Assembly: GCF_000744435.1 (NCBI RefSeq)
Contig: NZ_JQLX01000014.1
Location: forward strand, 62,001 to 126,000
Source: Hippea jasoniae
GTDB taxonomy: Bacteria; Campylobacterota_A; Desulfurellia; Desulfurellales; Hippeaceae
Direction: 5' to 3'
Length of the DNA: 64,000 nucleotides
Below the pieces are notes generated by a model. The model searched no databases, was not told the origin of the DNA, and saw only the letters and a program-made list of their open reading frames with translations. The position numbers and the translations under genes were made by a program. Numbering within the stretch: position 1 is the stretch's first letter; each line of letters opens with the position of its first letter. This document shows positions 54,273 to 63,361 of this stretch, piece by piece.

Positions 54273-55064
54273 ATGAGAACAAGTGCCATAATCATAATAG
54301 GAAAAGAGATAATTACAGGTCAAACGCAGGATGGAAATTCATTTTTTATTGCCTCTCATCTGACTCAATGGGGTATTAATAACAAATACATAGCAGCTGT
54401 TGATGATAACGGTAAAGAGATAGTAGATGTTTTTAGATACTATCTTGATAAGGTTGATATTGTCATCGTATCTGGTGGTCTTGGTCCAACATTTGATGAT
54501 ATGACTATGGAAGCTGTAGCTGTTGCGTTAAATAGACGACTGTATCTTGACAACGAAGCTTTTGAGCATATCAAAAATTTTTATGAAAAACTCTACAAAG
54601 AGGGCAAGATCGAGTCTGATGAAATGAACGAGAAACGGATGAAAATGGCTTATCTTATTGAAGACTGCAAACCGTTAAAAAACAGCGTTGGTGCAGCCTG
54701 GGGTGCTTATATAAACATGAATAATAAACATGTGTTTGTTTTGCCTGGTCTTCCAAAAGAGATGAAAGCTATGTTTTTGAATGAAGTTGAGCCTATTTTG
54801 AAGCCCCTGGGTGAAGAATTAGGGGTTGTTAAAGTTTATGAGTTTGACATAAATGATGAATCTGTGTTGGGTGGGTATATTGATGAGGTGATGAAAAAAT
54901 ACGATGTTTATATCAAATCGCTTCCTGTGGGTTTTGATTCTAAAACTATGAAGGTAAGATTCACTGCCTACAATAAAGATATTAACGAAGGTTTAAAAAT
55001 TATTGAACAGGCAAAAGTATATCTTGATAAACTTTTGAATTCAAAAAAACACTCTTTAAATTAA
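54273..55064 (+). CDS. CinA-N (MoaB/MogA-like) domain protein
   Basis: Competence/damage-inducible CinA N-terminal-type protein (263 residues). It has the molybdopterin-binding-fold motif VSGGLGPTFDDMT (near 66-78) and IIIIGKEIITGQTQD. The C-terminal amidohydrolase half of full CinA is missing, as in COG1058-only proteins, some of which are NMN/ADP-ribose pyrophosphatases. The ATG lies 16 bases after the tRNA-Asp CCA, in a T-rich tract with no ribosome-binding site, so it may be translated from a processed, very short leader. Confidence 0.85.
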   Translation: MRTSAIIIIGKEIITGQTQDGNSFFIASHLTQWGINNKYIAAVDDNGKEIVDVFRYYLDKVDIVIVSGGLGPTFDDMTMEAVAVALNRRLYLDNEAFEHIKNFYEKLYKEGKIESDEMNEKRMKMAYLIEDCKPLKNSVGAAWGAYINMNNKHVFVLPGLPKEMKAMFLNEVEPILKPLGEELGVVKVYEFDINDESVLGGYIDEVMKKYDVYIKSLPVGFDSKTMKVRFTAYNKDINEGLKIIEQAKVYLDKLLNSKKHSLN

Positions 55065-55102
55065 AAATTAGGTTATCTCATACTCTATAGTTAACAATAC
55101 GG

Positions 55103-55131
55103 TTGATTATTCTATAGGGTTGTTGTATATT
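55103..55131 (+). promoter_or_regulatory. Sigma-70 promoter of thiC
   Basis: TTGATT (55103-55108), 17 bases, TATATT (55126-55131). The start near 55138 gives a leader of about 23 bases with AAAGGAG. There is no room for, and no sign of, a TPP riboswitch. Confidence 0.65.
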
Positions 55132-55160
55132 TTGTTAGCAATTTGAAAGGAGTGAAAGGT

Positions 55161-56447
55161 ATGACGCAAATAGAAGCTGCAAGAAAAGGGATAGTTACAC
55201 CTGAAATAAAGCAGGTGGCACAAAAAGAGCAAAGAAGCGTTGAATATATAATGGAAGGCTTGAAAAACGGTACGATTGTTATACCCAAAAACAAGAATCA
55301 CGATATCGATGCTGTTGGTATAGGCAAGGGCTTAAGAACCAAGGTTAATGCAAATATAGGCACATCATCCGATATTGCCGAGCTTGACAATGAATTGAAA
55401 AAGCTTGATGCGGCAGTAGAAGCAAAAGCCGATTCTGTTATGGATCTATCAACCGGTGGTGACCTTGACTATATAAGGCGTGAAATCTTAAAACGCTCCC
55501 CTATTGTTGTGGGTAATGTGCCTATTTATCAGGCAGCTGTGGAGGTTGCTCAGAAAAAGGGTTCGATCGCTTTTATGACTGAGGATGATATTTTTAGTAC
55601 GATAGAAAAACAGGCCAAGGATGGCATAGATTATATGACTCTGCACTGCGGTGTCACACTTGAGACGCTTGAGAGGCTTATAAAGCAGGGCAGGGTTGAG
55701 GATATCGTATCAAGGGGTGGTAGCTTTCTGTCCGTGTGGATGCTTTACAATAAAAAACAGAATCCGTTGTTTGAAAAGTTTGACAGGATCCTTGAAATAG
55801 CAAAAGAATACGATGTTACACTCTCTTTAGGTGATGGTTTTAGGCCGGGTGCAATTGCCGATGCAACAGATAGAGCTCAGATTCATGAGCTTATTTTGCT
55901 TGGTGAGTTGCATAAAAGAGCACTGGAGGCGGGTGTTCAGTCTATGATAGAAGGCCCTGGTCATGTGCCGATAGATCAGGTCATTATGAATGCTCAGATA
56001 GAAAAAAGTGTATGCGATGGTGCACCGTTTTATGTTTTAGGTCCTGTTGTTACAGATATCGCACCTGGTTATGACCATATCACAAGTGCTATAGGTGGAG
56101 CTTTGATGGCTGCATACGGTGCTGATTTTCTCTGCTATGTTACAAAAGCAGAACATGTGAGATTGCCTACACCTGAGGATGTGAGAGAAGGTGTTATTGT
56201 TACAAGAATTGCAGCTCATGCTGCAGACATTGCTAAACAGATTCCAGGAGCAAAACAATGGGATTTAGAAATGAGCAGAGCGCGGAAGGCCCTTAACTGG
56301 GAAAGGATGATAGAATTGTCGATTGATCCTGAGTATGTGAGAGAGCTGAGGAGTTCTTCTTTGCCAAAAGAGGATGATGTATGCACGATGTGTGGAAAAT
56401 TCTGTGCAATAAAACTTTTAAATAAAGCGTTGAGGAATCAAGAATGA
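55161..56447 (+). CDS. thiC: Phosphomethylpyrimidine synthase ThiC
   Basis: Radical-SAM enzyme that makes the thiamine pyrimidine from AIR (428 residues, the short bacterial form). Visible are IGTSSDIAELDNE, MDLSTGGDLDYIR, SLGDGFRPGAIADATD and EGPGHVPIDQV. The C-terminal Fe-S motif is CTMCGKFCAIK. I chose ATG 55161 over a TTG at 55143 because AAAGGAG lies upstream of the ATG. It overlaps birA by four bases. ThiE is at 31565. Confidence 0.96.
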   Translation: MTQIEAARKGIVTPEIKQVAQKEQRSVEYIMEGLKNGTIVIPKNKNHDIDAVGIGKGLRTKVNANIGTSSDIAELDNELKKLDAAVEAKADSVMDLSTGGDLDYIRREILKRSPIVVGNVPIYQAAVEVAQKKGSIAFMTEDDIFSTIEKQAKDGIDYMTLHCGVTLETLERLIKQGRVEDIVSRGGSFLSVWMLYNKKQNPLFEKFDRILEIAKEYDVTLSLGDGFRPGAIADATDRAQIHELILLGELHKRALEAGVQSMIEGPGHVPIDQVIMNAQIEKSVCDGAPFYVLGPVVTDIAPGYDHITSAIGGALMAAYGADFLCYVTKAEHVRLPTPEDVREGVIVTRIAAHAADIAKQIPGAKQWDLEMSRARKALNWERMIELSIDPEYVRELRSSSLPKEDDVCTMCGKFCAIKLLNKALRNQE

Positions 56448-57430
56448 ATGAAGTAATTTTAGATGAGCTATATAAGAATCTGGGCAAGTATGTAACAAGC
56501 GAGCGGATGTGTAAAAAATTAGGAATCAGCCGTATTGCTGTATGGAATAGAATCAAGAATCTTCAAAAATTAGGATATAAGATTGAGGGCAAGCGTAGTG
56601 TGGGCTATATGCTTAAAGAGGAAGCAAAGGATATTTTAATACCATACGAAATCAGAAGAAGACTTAACACAAAGATCTTTGGCAGTAGGGTTGAGTATTT
56701 CAGGCTAACTTCCTCTACTATGGATGAGGCTGAATATCTACTTGAGAAAGAGGATGATTTAAACGGGGCGTTGATTATAGCAGAAGAGCAGACATCAGGC
56801 AGGGGTAGACAGAAAAGAAAATGGCTCTCCCCTAAAGGCTTAAATATCTATGCATCTTTGATTTATTCTCCTGAAAACTGGGATACATCAATGGCTATAC
56901 CTTTTATGTTTGCTTTATCTATTGCGGTAAGGGAGGCAATTGTTGATTTTGGCATAGATGAGGCAAAAATCAAATGGCCCAACGATGTAATGGTGGGCAA
57001 TAAGAAAATTGCAGGTGTACTTGTTGAAGCCAAAAGTGAATCGGGCATATTGAAATATTTGATTGGCGGTTTCGGTATAAATGTAAATATGGAAGAAGTT
57101 CCTGAAGAGATTAAAGATACGGCAACAAGTATGTTTATTGAAGCCTCACACAAGATTGATAGGGCAACACTACTTGCAAATATTCTCTTCTACCTTGAGA
57201 ATCTGCTTGATATAATGAATAAAAAGGGAAAGGATGAGATATTTAAACTCTGGAGAGGTATGAACAATACGATAGGCAGAAGGGTTGATATTATCAGTGG
57301 AGAAGATAGAATTGGAGGAGTGGCAAAGGATATAGATAGGGATGGGTTTTTAGTAGTTGAAACAGAGTCTGGACCAAGAAAGGTCATAACAGCCGAAAGT
57401 GTGAGGTTTGTCGATGGACATGAAGAATGA
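56444..57430 (+). CDS. birA: Biotin-[acetyl-CoA-carboxylase] ligase / repressor BirA
   Basis: Attaches biotin to carboxyl-carrier proteins and, having an N-terminal helix-turn-helix (about 1-60: LGISRIAVWNRIKNLQKLGY), probably represses biotin genes (328 residues). The catalytic core has SGRGRQKRKW, KWPNDVMVGNKKIAGVLVE and a C-terminal SH3-like domain after about 280. It overlaps thiC by four bases and the diguanylate cyclase gene by 17. No biotin operator is evident in the window. Confidence 0.94.
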   Translation: MNEVILDELYKNLGKYVTSERMCKKLGISRIAVWNRIKNLQKLGYKIEGKRSVGYMLKEEAKDILIPYEIRRRLNTKIFGSRVEYFRLTSSTMDEAEYLLEKEDDLNGALIIAEEQTSGRGRQKRKWLSPKGLNIYASLIYSPENWDTSMAIPFMFALSIAVREAIVDFGIDEAKIKWPNDVMVGNKKIAGVLVEAKSESGILKYLIGGFGINVNMEEVPEEIKDTATSMFIEASHKIDRATLLANILFYLENLLDIMNKKGKDEIFKLWRGMNNTIGRRVDIISGEDRIGGVAKDIDRDGFLVVETESGPRKVITAESVRFVDGHEE

Positions 57431-58361
57431 ATCTGAAAAACTTGCAGCAATTATTAAAGAAGCACTGTATCGTGCAACAAAAAGGGATATAGCCCTTACG
57501 CCTTTCAACTATTACAAAATTTTTACAGAGGTTGCTTTAGAGTATGGTTTAAATGATGCTGAACTTCACAGGTTGCTTTATGGTGGTAGCGATATATCCA
57601 CCGATGAGCTTGAGGATTTAAAGAAGCGCGTATTGGATATAGCTACCAATATTAAAGATGTTGCTGTGAACATAGAAAAAACGATTGATGATAAAACACA
57701 GGAGTACGACTCAACACTTCAAACCATTTCTACAGCTGAACAAAACCTTGATGAGACAATAATTGAAGAGTTAGAAAGGATAAAATATATAAATACCTCT
57801 TTGAAATCTGAGCTTGAAGCTGCAAGGAGAATTTTGGAAAAACAGAGAAAATCGATTGAAAGTATAAAGGAGCTATCCTATAAAGACCATCTAACAGGTT
57901 TGTATTTAAGACGTTATATGAATGAAGTACTCTCCTCGTTGGTTTATAACTTCAACCGCTATAAGAAGATCTTTAGCATTATTATGCTTGATCTTGATGA
58001 TTTTAAACAGATCAACGATACCTACGGTCATCTTGCAGGCGATGAGGTGCTTAAAGTAGTGGGTTCGGTTTTAAAGAGGATTACCCGCAGAAGCGATATT
58101 CCTGTTAGGTATGGTGGCGATGAATTTATAGTGATTTTGCCAGAAACCGATATTGAAAAAGCAAAAATCGTTGCCGAAAAGATTAGAAGCAAGATTGCAT
58201 CCATAACATTTAAAAAGGGTAGTGTTGAATTTAAATGCTCTGTAAGTGTGGGTGTGACAGAGGTTAAAGAAGGGGATACGGTTGAAAGTATACTTGAGCG
58301 GGTTGATGAGGCACTTTATAAAACAAAGAAGACAAAAAAAGGTGAGATCACTGTTCTTTAG
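57414..58361 (+). CDS. Soluble diguanylate cyclase (GGDEF)
   Basis: Makes c-di-GMP (315 residues). The N-terminal part (about 1-145) is helical: a compact domain followed by coiled coil (LKSELEAARRILEKQRK). The catalytic domain starts at DHLTGLYLRRYMNE, has VRYGGDEFIVIL (intact) and an RxxD inhibitory site (RRSD) five residues before GGDEF, so product inhibition is likely. ATG 57414 follows GTGAGG by seven bases. It overlaps birA; an HD-GYP protein at 25229 could be its opponent. Confidence 0.93.
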   Translation: MDMKNESEKLAAIIKEALYRATKRDIALTPFNYYKIFTEVALEYGLNDAELHRLLYGGSDISTDELEDLKKRVLDIATNIKDVAVNIEKTIDDKTQEYDSTLQTISTAEQNLDETIIEELERIKYINTSLKSELEAARRILEKQRKSIESIKELSYKDHLTGLYLRRYMNEVLSSLVYNFNRYKKIFSIIMLDLDDFKQINDTYGHLAGDEVLKVVGSVLKRITRRSDIPVRYGGDEFIVILPETDIEKAKIVAEKIRSKIASITFKKGSVEFKCSVSVGVTEVKEGDTVESILERVDEALYKTKKTKKGEITVL

Positions 58362-58369
58362 GAGGATTG

Positions 58370-59461
58370 ATGAGGGTTGCAGAGTATATAGAAAAGCTAA
58401 AACCTTATGAGGGTGGCAAACCAATAGATGAACTAAAAAGACAGTTGAATATAGAGGGTGAAATTATCAAACTTGCATCAAATGAAAATCCATTTGGCCC
58501 ATCAGAAAAAGCCGTTGAGGCGATAAAAAAAACCGCAGCAGGTGTAAATTATTATCCTGATGGCGATAGCTATTATTTAAAGCATAAGCTTGCAGATAGA
58601 CTTGGTGTAAACCCAGACAATATAATTTTTGGAAACGGCTCTGATGAACTTATAGAGCTTATCTATCGCACATTTGCAACATCTTATGATGATGAGATTG
58701 TTTACTGTTATCCAACCTTCGTTGAGTATAAAATTATCGGTTTATCCTTTGGCAAAAAGCTTGTTGAGTTGCCGCTTAAGGATTTTTCTTATGATATAGA
58801 TGCTATACTTGAACATATTACAGACAGGACGCGATTGGTTTTTTTAAATACACCAAACAATCCAACAGGAACAAAGATAGATAGAAGTGATATTGAACGT
58901 GTTATTGATAAATGCAGTAATGATACGCTTGTTGTGATTGATGAGGCGTATTATGAATATGCGATTTTAGAAGATGACTATAGTGAGCTTCTTGATCTTT
59001 ACAAAAAAGGCAATGTGATAATTTTAAGGACATTTTCCAAGGCATACGGTTTAGCTGGTTTACGCATTGGTTATGGTGTTGCACATCCTGAGATTATAAA
59101 CTATCTAAACAGGGTAAGGCCGCCGTTTAATGTCAATATTGTAGCTCAAAATGCCGCACTGGCTGCTTTGGATGATATAGAACATGTTAAAAAAACCGTT
59201 CTGGATGCAAAAAAACAAAAAGAGTATCTTTATACTGAATTTGATAAAATCGGCATAAAATATGTTAAATCGTATGCAAATTTTGTTTTGTTTGATGTTG
59301 GACAAGATGCAGATGAGATCTACAGAAAGCTTCTTCAAAAAGGCATTATTGTAAGGTCTATGAGCGGATATGGACTGAAGAGCTTTCTAAGGGTCAGCGT
59401 GGGTTTAGATTATCAAAACAGGCGATTTATCGAGGCACTGAAAGATATCTTGAATGTTTAG
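58370..59461 (+). CDS. hisC: Histidinol-phosphate aminotransferase family (HisC)
   Basis: PLP aminotransferase (fold type I, 363 residues). ASNENPFGPSE near residue 38, NTPNNPTGT, VIDEAYYEY, and PLP-Lys in TFSKAYGLAGLRIGYG. HisC is the best fit, but the gene is followed by tyrA, so it may also or mainly transaminate aromatic keto acids. I chose ATG 58370, four bases after AGGAGG. It overlaps tyrA by eight bases. Confidence 0.9.
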   Translation: MRVAEYIEKLKPYEGGKPIDELKRQLNIEGEIIKLASNENPFGPSEKAVEAIKKTAAGVNYYPDGDSYYLKHKLADRLGVNPDNIIFGNGSDELIELIYRTFATSYDDEIVYCYPTFVEYKIIGLSFGKKLVELPLKDFSYDIDAILEHITDRTRLVFLNTPNNPTGTKIDRSDIERVIDKCSNDTLVVIDEAYYEYAILEDDYSELLDLYKKGNVIILRTFSKAYGLAGLRIGYGVAHPEIINYLNRVRPPFNVNIVAQNAALAALDDIEHVKKTVLDAKKQKEYLYTEFDKIGIKYVKSYANFVLFDVGQDADEIYRKLLQKGIIVRSMSGYGLKSFLRVSVGLDYQNRRFIEALKDILNV

Positions 59462-60284
59462 ATATGCTGGCATTGTTGGTGTTGGGCTGATAGGTGGTAG
59501 TTTAGCGCTTGATTTAAAAAAACATCGGTTGGCTGAATGTATCGTTGGTTTTGATAAATCCTCACAAAACCTCTCAAAGGCTATAGAGTTAAATATTATC
59601 GATAAGATAGGCAGTGAGGAAGATCTAAAAAGGTGTGATTTTGTTGTTGTAGCTACACCTGTTGATGTTGTTGCAGAGAATTTGTTATGGGTATTTGATC
59701 ATGCAGATAAAGCAATAGTTATAGATGTTGGCAGTGTTAAAGGGGTTATTGTTGATAGAGTGAAGCCCTTTGTAAAGAATAATTTTTATGTGCCAACGCA
59801 TCCGATTGCAGGCACAGAGCGTTTTGGCCCTCAAGCTGCATTTGAAGGTTTATTTAAAGATGCCTATTTTATTATAACACCCTATGAGGGAATGGATAAA
59901 AAGGCTATAGAAACAGTAAAAATTTTGGCAGGAAGACTGGGGATGAAGGTTGAGTTTATGGATGCCCATCTGCATGATATTGTTTTTGGGTATGTGAGCC
60001 ATCTGCCGCATGCCATTGCCTATGCGCTTGTCGATTTAGTTTCAAAAAAGGATAATAACTACACATTTATAGGTGGCGGTTTTAAGGATTATACCCGTAT
60101 TGCAGCCTCATCTGAGGATATGTGGTCTGCAATTTTTAGTATGAATAAAGATAATTTAAAAAAGGCTGTTGAGGAATTTAAGCATCATTTAAATAAAATT
60201 GTAGAGCTTACTGAAAAACCCGATGAGCTAAAACAACACCTAAAACAGGTAAGGCTTTTTAAGGAGAATTACCTTGAAAAATAG
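59454..60284 (+). CDS. tyrA: Prephenate/arogenate dehydrogenase (TyrA)
   Basis: NAD(P)-dependent oxidative decarboxylation of prephenate or arogenate for tyrosine (276 residues). Rossmann GVGLIGGSLALDLKK is near the N-terminus (8-22); then VGSVKG-type sequence (DVGSVKGVI) and HPIAGTERFGP (about 117-127) with the catalytic His. The cosubstrate (prephenate or arogenate) is not evident. It overlaps hisC and cmk (11 bases); grouping with hisC and cmk follows the pattern of many bacteria. Confidence 0.93.
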   Translation: MFRYAGIVGVGLIGGSLALDLKKHRLAECIVGFDKSSQNLSKAIELNIIDKIGSEEDLKRCDFVVVATPVDVVAENLLWVFDHADKAIVIDVGSVKGVIVDRVKPFVKNNFYVPTHPIAGTERFGPQAAFEGLFKDAYFIITPYEGMDKKAIETVKILAGRLGMKVEFMDAHLHDIVFGYVSHLPHAIAYALVDLVSKKDNNYTFIGGGFKDYTRIAASSEDMWSAIFSMNKDNLKKAVEEFKHHLNKIVELTEKPDELKQHLKQVRLFKENYLEK

Positions 60285-60918
60285 ATTTATTGTCACAATA
60301 GATGGTCCAGCTGGCAGCGGCAAATCGACTATAGCTGAGCTTTTGAGAAAAAGGGATGGTTTTATACACATAAACAGCGGTTTGTTTTACAGGGCAATTG
60401 GCTACCTGTTGGGTGATGATGTGAATGAAAGCTCGCTTAGCAGTTTAAGTTTTTCTTTTAAGTTCGACAGTGATATCCTGATAGTTCATAACAATGAGAT
60501 ACTCAATGATAAACTAAATAATGAACAGGTGGGCATAGCTGCTTCAAGGGTTGCAAAAAAAGGGTTTGTTAGGGATTTTGTAAATAATCTTATAAGAGGT
60601 ATGGCAAAAAAGGGAAAGTTTGTTATAGATGGCAGGGATTGTGGAAGTGTAATTTTTCCCTCTGCCGATGTAAAGATATTTCTTGAGGCATCAGTAAATG
60701 AGCGTGCAAGAAGGAGAGCCCTTCAAACAAATGAAAATTTTGAGGATGTTGTTAAAAAAATAAAAGAGAGGGATGAACAGGATAGAAATAGAAAGATTGC
60801 GCCATTGATTGTGCCTGAGGGCGCCGTTGTTATAAATACAGATAAACTGGGCATTGAAGGTGTTTATTTAGAAGTAAAAAAGGAGATTGAAAGGGTCTAT
60901 GAAAATAGAGATTTCTGA
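60274..60918 (+). CDS. cmk: Cytidylate kinase
   Basis: Phosphorylates CMP/dCMP (214 residues). P-loop TIDGPAGSGKST (9-20) and the lid/base segment DGRDCGSVIFP (near 110). TTG 60274 is the start: AAGGAG is eight bases before it and no ATG is near the conserved P-loop. It overlaps tyrA and ispH. Confidence 0.94.
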   Translation: MKNRFIVTIDGPAGSGKSTIAELLRKRDGFIHINSGLFYRAIGYLLGDDVNESSLSSLSFSFKFDSDILIVHNNEILNDKLNNEQVGIAASRVAKKGFVRDFVNNLIRGMAKKGKFVIDGRDCGSVIFPSADVKIFLEASVNERARRRALQTNENFEDVVKKIKERDEQDRNRKIAPLIVPEGAVVINTDKLGIEGVYLEVKKEIERVYENRDF

Positions 60919-61729
60919 ATATGCAGGTTTTTGTTACGGTGTGATGAGGGCTATTAGAATCGCAGACGATGCACTTTTAAAACATAAAAAAATCTACTCA
61001 TTGGGTCCCATCATTCACAATCCGCAGGTTGTTGCCGAATATGAAAAAAAAGGGATGAAGGTTATTGAAAAATTGGAGGATGCAGAAGGCCCCGTGCTTA
61101 TACGCTCTCACGGTGCTCCTCCTTCTGTTTATAAAAGAATAAAAGAGATGGGGCTTGAGTATATCGATGCCACCTGTCCATTTGTAAAGGAAGCTCAAAG
61201 ATTTGCAGAAAATCTCTACAAAGAAGGTTATAAAGTTGTGGTATTTGGGGATGAAAAACATCCCGAGGTGAAGGCTCATCTGGGCTATACAGACTATACG
61301 GCGGCTGTTATATGCACTCCTATGCAGGCAAAGGATATAAAGGCAAGCAGGGTAGGGGTCGTGTGTCAAACAACGCAGTCTGTTGAGATGTTTGGAAAAA
61401 CCATAGGTGAGCTTGCAAAACGAATAAGGGAACTTAAGGTTTACAACACGATCTGTGATGCGACAGAAAAAAGGCAAAAAGCAGCAGAGGAGCTTGCAAA
61501 AAGAAGCGATGTGATGATTATTATAGGTGGTAAAAATTCAGCAAACACAAGAAAACTTTACGAAATCAGCAGCCATTATACGCAGGCATACCATATAGAA
61601 ACAGAGGATGAGTTGAAGCCCGAATGGTTTGAAAACAGGGAGTTGATAGGTATAACGGCAGGTGCTTCAACGCCAACATATATCATACAGAGGGTTTATA
61701 ATAGAATCATGGAAATGGTGAATGGATAG
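60899..61729 (+). CDS. ispH: 4-hydroxy-3-methylbut-2-enyl diphosphate reductase
   Basis: Last step of the MEP isoprenoid pathway (276 residues, 4Fe-4S). The three cluster cysteines are in GFCYGVMRAI (near 12), DATCPFVKEA (near 95) and NTICDATEKRQ (near 190). The catalytic Glu region NTICDATEK also matches. ATG 60899 is preceded by AAAGG and gives the family's N-terminus; a frame start 12 bases up is not needed. It overlaps cmk by 20 bases and the next gene by eight. Confidence 0.95.
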   Translation: MKIEISEYAGFCYGVMRAIRIADDALLKHKKIYSLGPIIHNPQVVAEYEKKGMKVIEKLEDAEGPVLIRSHGAPPSVYKRIKEMGLEYIDATCPFVKEAQRFAENLYKEGYKVVVFGDEKHPEVKAHLGYTDYTAAVICTPMQAKDIKASRVGVVCQTTQSVEMFGKTIGELAKRIRELKVYNTICDATEKRQKAAEELAKRSDVMIIIGGKNSANTRKLYEISSHYTQAYHIETEDELKPEWFENRELIGITAGASTPTYIIQRVYNRIMEMVNG

Positions 61730-62516
61730 ATTTGTTGATTTATTTAAAAAAATAGGCAGAAGGGTTTATAACTCCATTTCTCAGATTGCAGGCTCAAAAG
61801 AGGCAAAAAGGATCACAGGCAGGGGAGAGTTTGGTGATAATACTGTTTTTATAGATAAATTAGCAGAGGATATACTGATTGAGGAGCTTGAAAAAGAACT
61901 TATAAAATGTTCTATTTTAACAGAGGAGAAAGGCTGGGTCGATCTTGGTGTAAAATATCCTTTAATTATAGTTGATCCCATCGATGGAAGCCTCAATGCA
62001 AAGCGCTATATTCCTTACTATTCAATATCTCTGGCTGTTGCTACTGAAGAAAAAATTACAGACCTTGCATGTGGTTATGTTTTAAATCTTTCAAATAGGG
62101 ATGAATTTTACGCCATCTCAAACAAGGGTGCCTTTTTGAATGATAACAGGTTTTATCCTCAAGTTAAGGATGTTAAGGTTGTGGCTGTTGAGGGTTTAAA
62201 ACCTCAAACAGACAGCAGGATAGTAAAAAACATATTTAAATATTTTTACAGAGTAAGACAGAGTGGCTCAACAGCCCTTGATTTGTGTTATACTGCCTTT
62301 GGTGCATACGATGGCTTTATCCATCTTGATAAATCCCGCATTATAGATTATGCGGCAGGTTATGTGATTTTGAAAGAAGTTGGCGGAAACTTATACGACT
62401 TTGATGGCAAACCTTTTATGGCAGATGTTTCTGTAGCAAAAGCAGGTGAATTTGTGGGAGTTGTTGATAAATCGTTGCTTGATAAACTGCTTGTATTCTT
62501 GGGAGCAGAAGAATGA
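61722..62516 (+). CDS. Inositol-monophosphatase-family protein
   Basis: Li+-sensitive Mg2+ phosphatase superfamily (264 residues). The metal motif VDPIDGSLN (about 85-93), TEEKG (about 65-69) and IDYAAGYVILKEVGG near 205 match IMPase/FBPase archaeal-type enzymes. The substrate could be inositol phosphate, fructose-1,6-bisphosphate or a nucleoside phosphate. The catalytic WD motif found in SuhB is replaced by RIIDYAAG. It overlaps ispH and the ZnuA-like gene. Confidence 0.85.
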   Translation: MDRFVDLFKKIGRRVYNSISQIAGSKEAKRITGRGEFGDNTVFIDKLAEDILIEELEKELIKCSILTEEKGWVDLGVKYPLIIVDPIDGSLNAKRYIPYYSISLAVATEEKITDLACGYVLNLSNRDEFYAISNKGAFLNDNRFYPQVKDVKVVAVEGLKPQTDSRIVKNIFKYFYRVRQSGSTALDLCYTAFGAYDGFIHLDKSRIIDYAAGYVILKEVGGNLYDFDGKPFMADVSVAKAGEFVGVVDKSLLDKLLVFLGAEE

Positions 62517-63361
62517 GAAAAATTATTTTCATAATAATGTTTTTGTTCATATTTATTGTTCAGGCTCAAGCAAAGATAAGGATAACAACAAGCCTGTTTA
62601 TACTATCTGATATCGTTAAACAGATCGGAGGAGATAGAGTTGAGGTTTCTTATATGATTCCACCCTCTGCCAACCCTCATATATTTTCTCCAACACCCAA
62701 AAGCGTATTTGAATTTCAAAACGCAGATTTGTTTATTGGCGTGGGATATGGTTTTGAGTTCTGGTTTGATAGGCTTGCGTATTTAAGAAAAGGCAAAGAA
62801 AATCTTTTTTTAAGCGACTTTTATAAACATCCCATACAGCCAAAAAATGTTGATGGAAAAATTGTTGCAAATCCACATATCTGGCTTGATTTAGATTTTA
62901 TTAAAAATATTGCAATAGACAACTTAACTAATAGGTTATGCCTTATGGATAAAAAAGATTGCCGTTATTTTAGAAAAAACAAAAAAAAATTCATTGAAAA
63001 ACTTTCAAAGATTAATGCACAGATTAACATATCTAAAGATACCTGCATTGTGGATTTAAAGCCCGCCTTTGAATATCTTTTAAGATCCATGGGCTTAAAA
63101 AGCTGCTGTGTTGTACTTAAAAAAGGCAATAGAATACCCACAGTTGGCGACTTAAAAAGGGTGTTTTTGAATTGCAAGTGCAAAAAAGGATTAATTCTGT
63201 ATATAGATAGCATTCAATTTGCACGATTTCTACATGAAAGATTGCATTATAAACTGGTAAGATTAAATCCCTTGGGTGATCCCACAAATAAAAAACTCAA
63301 TAGCTACGAAAAGCTTGTAGAGTGGAATATTAAGCAGCTAAAAGATGCCCTGCATGATTGA
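62513..63361 (+). CDS. ZnuA-like metal ABC transporter substrate-binding protein with unusual ligands
   Basis: Cluster A-1 binding protein of 282 residues. The signal peptide is about 1-20 (IIMFLFIFIVQAQA). Two His of the classic site remain: MIPPSANPHIFSP (near 57) and NPHIWLDLDF (near 121). The third-His region, usually HDAF, reads DLKPAFEYLL, and the late acidic ligand reads LNPLGDP. The His-rich acidic loop of ZnuA is absent. A CKCKK segment lies near 225. The ligand may not be zinc. It overlaps the IMPase-family gene and the ATPase gene. Confidence 0.8.
   Translation: MRKIIFIIMFLFIFIVQAQAKIRITTSLFILSDIVKQIGGDRVEVSYMIPPSANPHIFSPTPKSVFEFQNADLFIGVGYGFEFWFDRLAYLRKGKENLFLSDFYKHPIQPKNVDGKIVANPHIWLDLDFIKNIAIDNLTNRLCLMDKKDCRYFRKNKKKFIEKLSKINAQINISKDTCIVDLKPAFEYLLRSMGLKSCCVVLKKGNRIPTVGDLKRVFLNCKCKKGLILYIDSIQFARFLHERLHYKLVRLNPLGDPTNKKLNSYEKLVEWNIKQLKDALHD

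Noticed and set aside
55065-55160. Possible TPP riboswitch upstream of thiC
   Set aside because: The 96-base gap has no CTGAGA-type thi-box and no matching stems; only a promoter and ribosome-binding site are visible.
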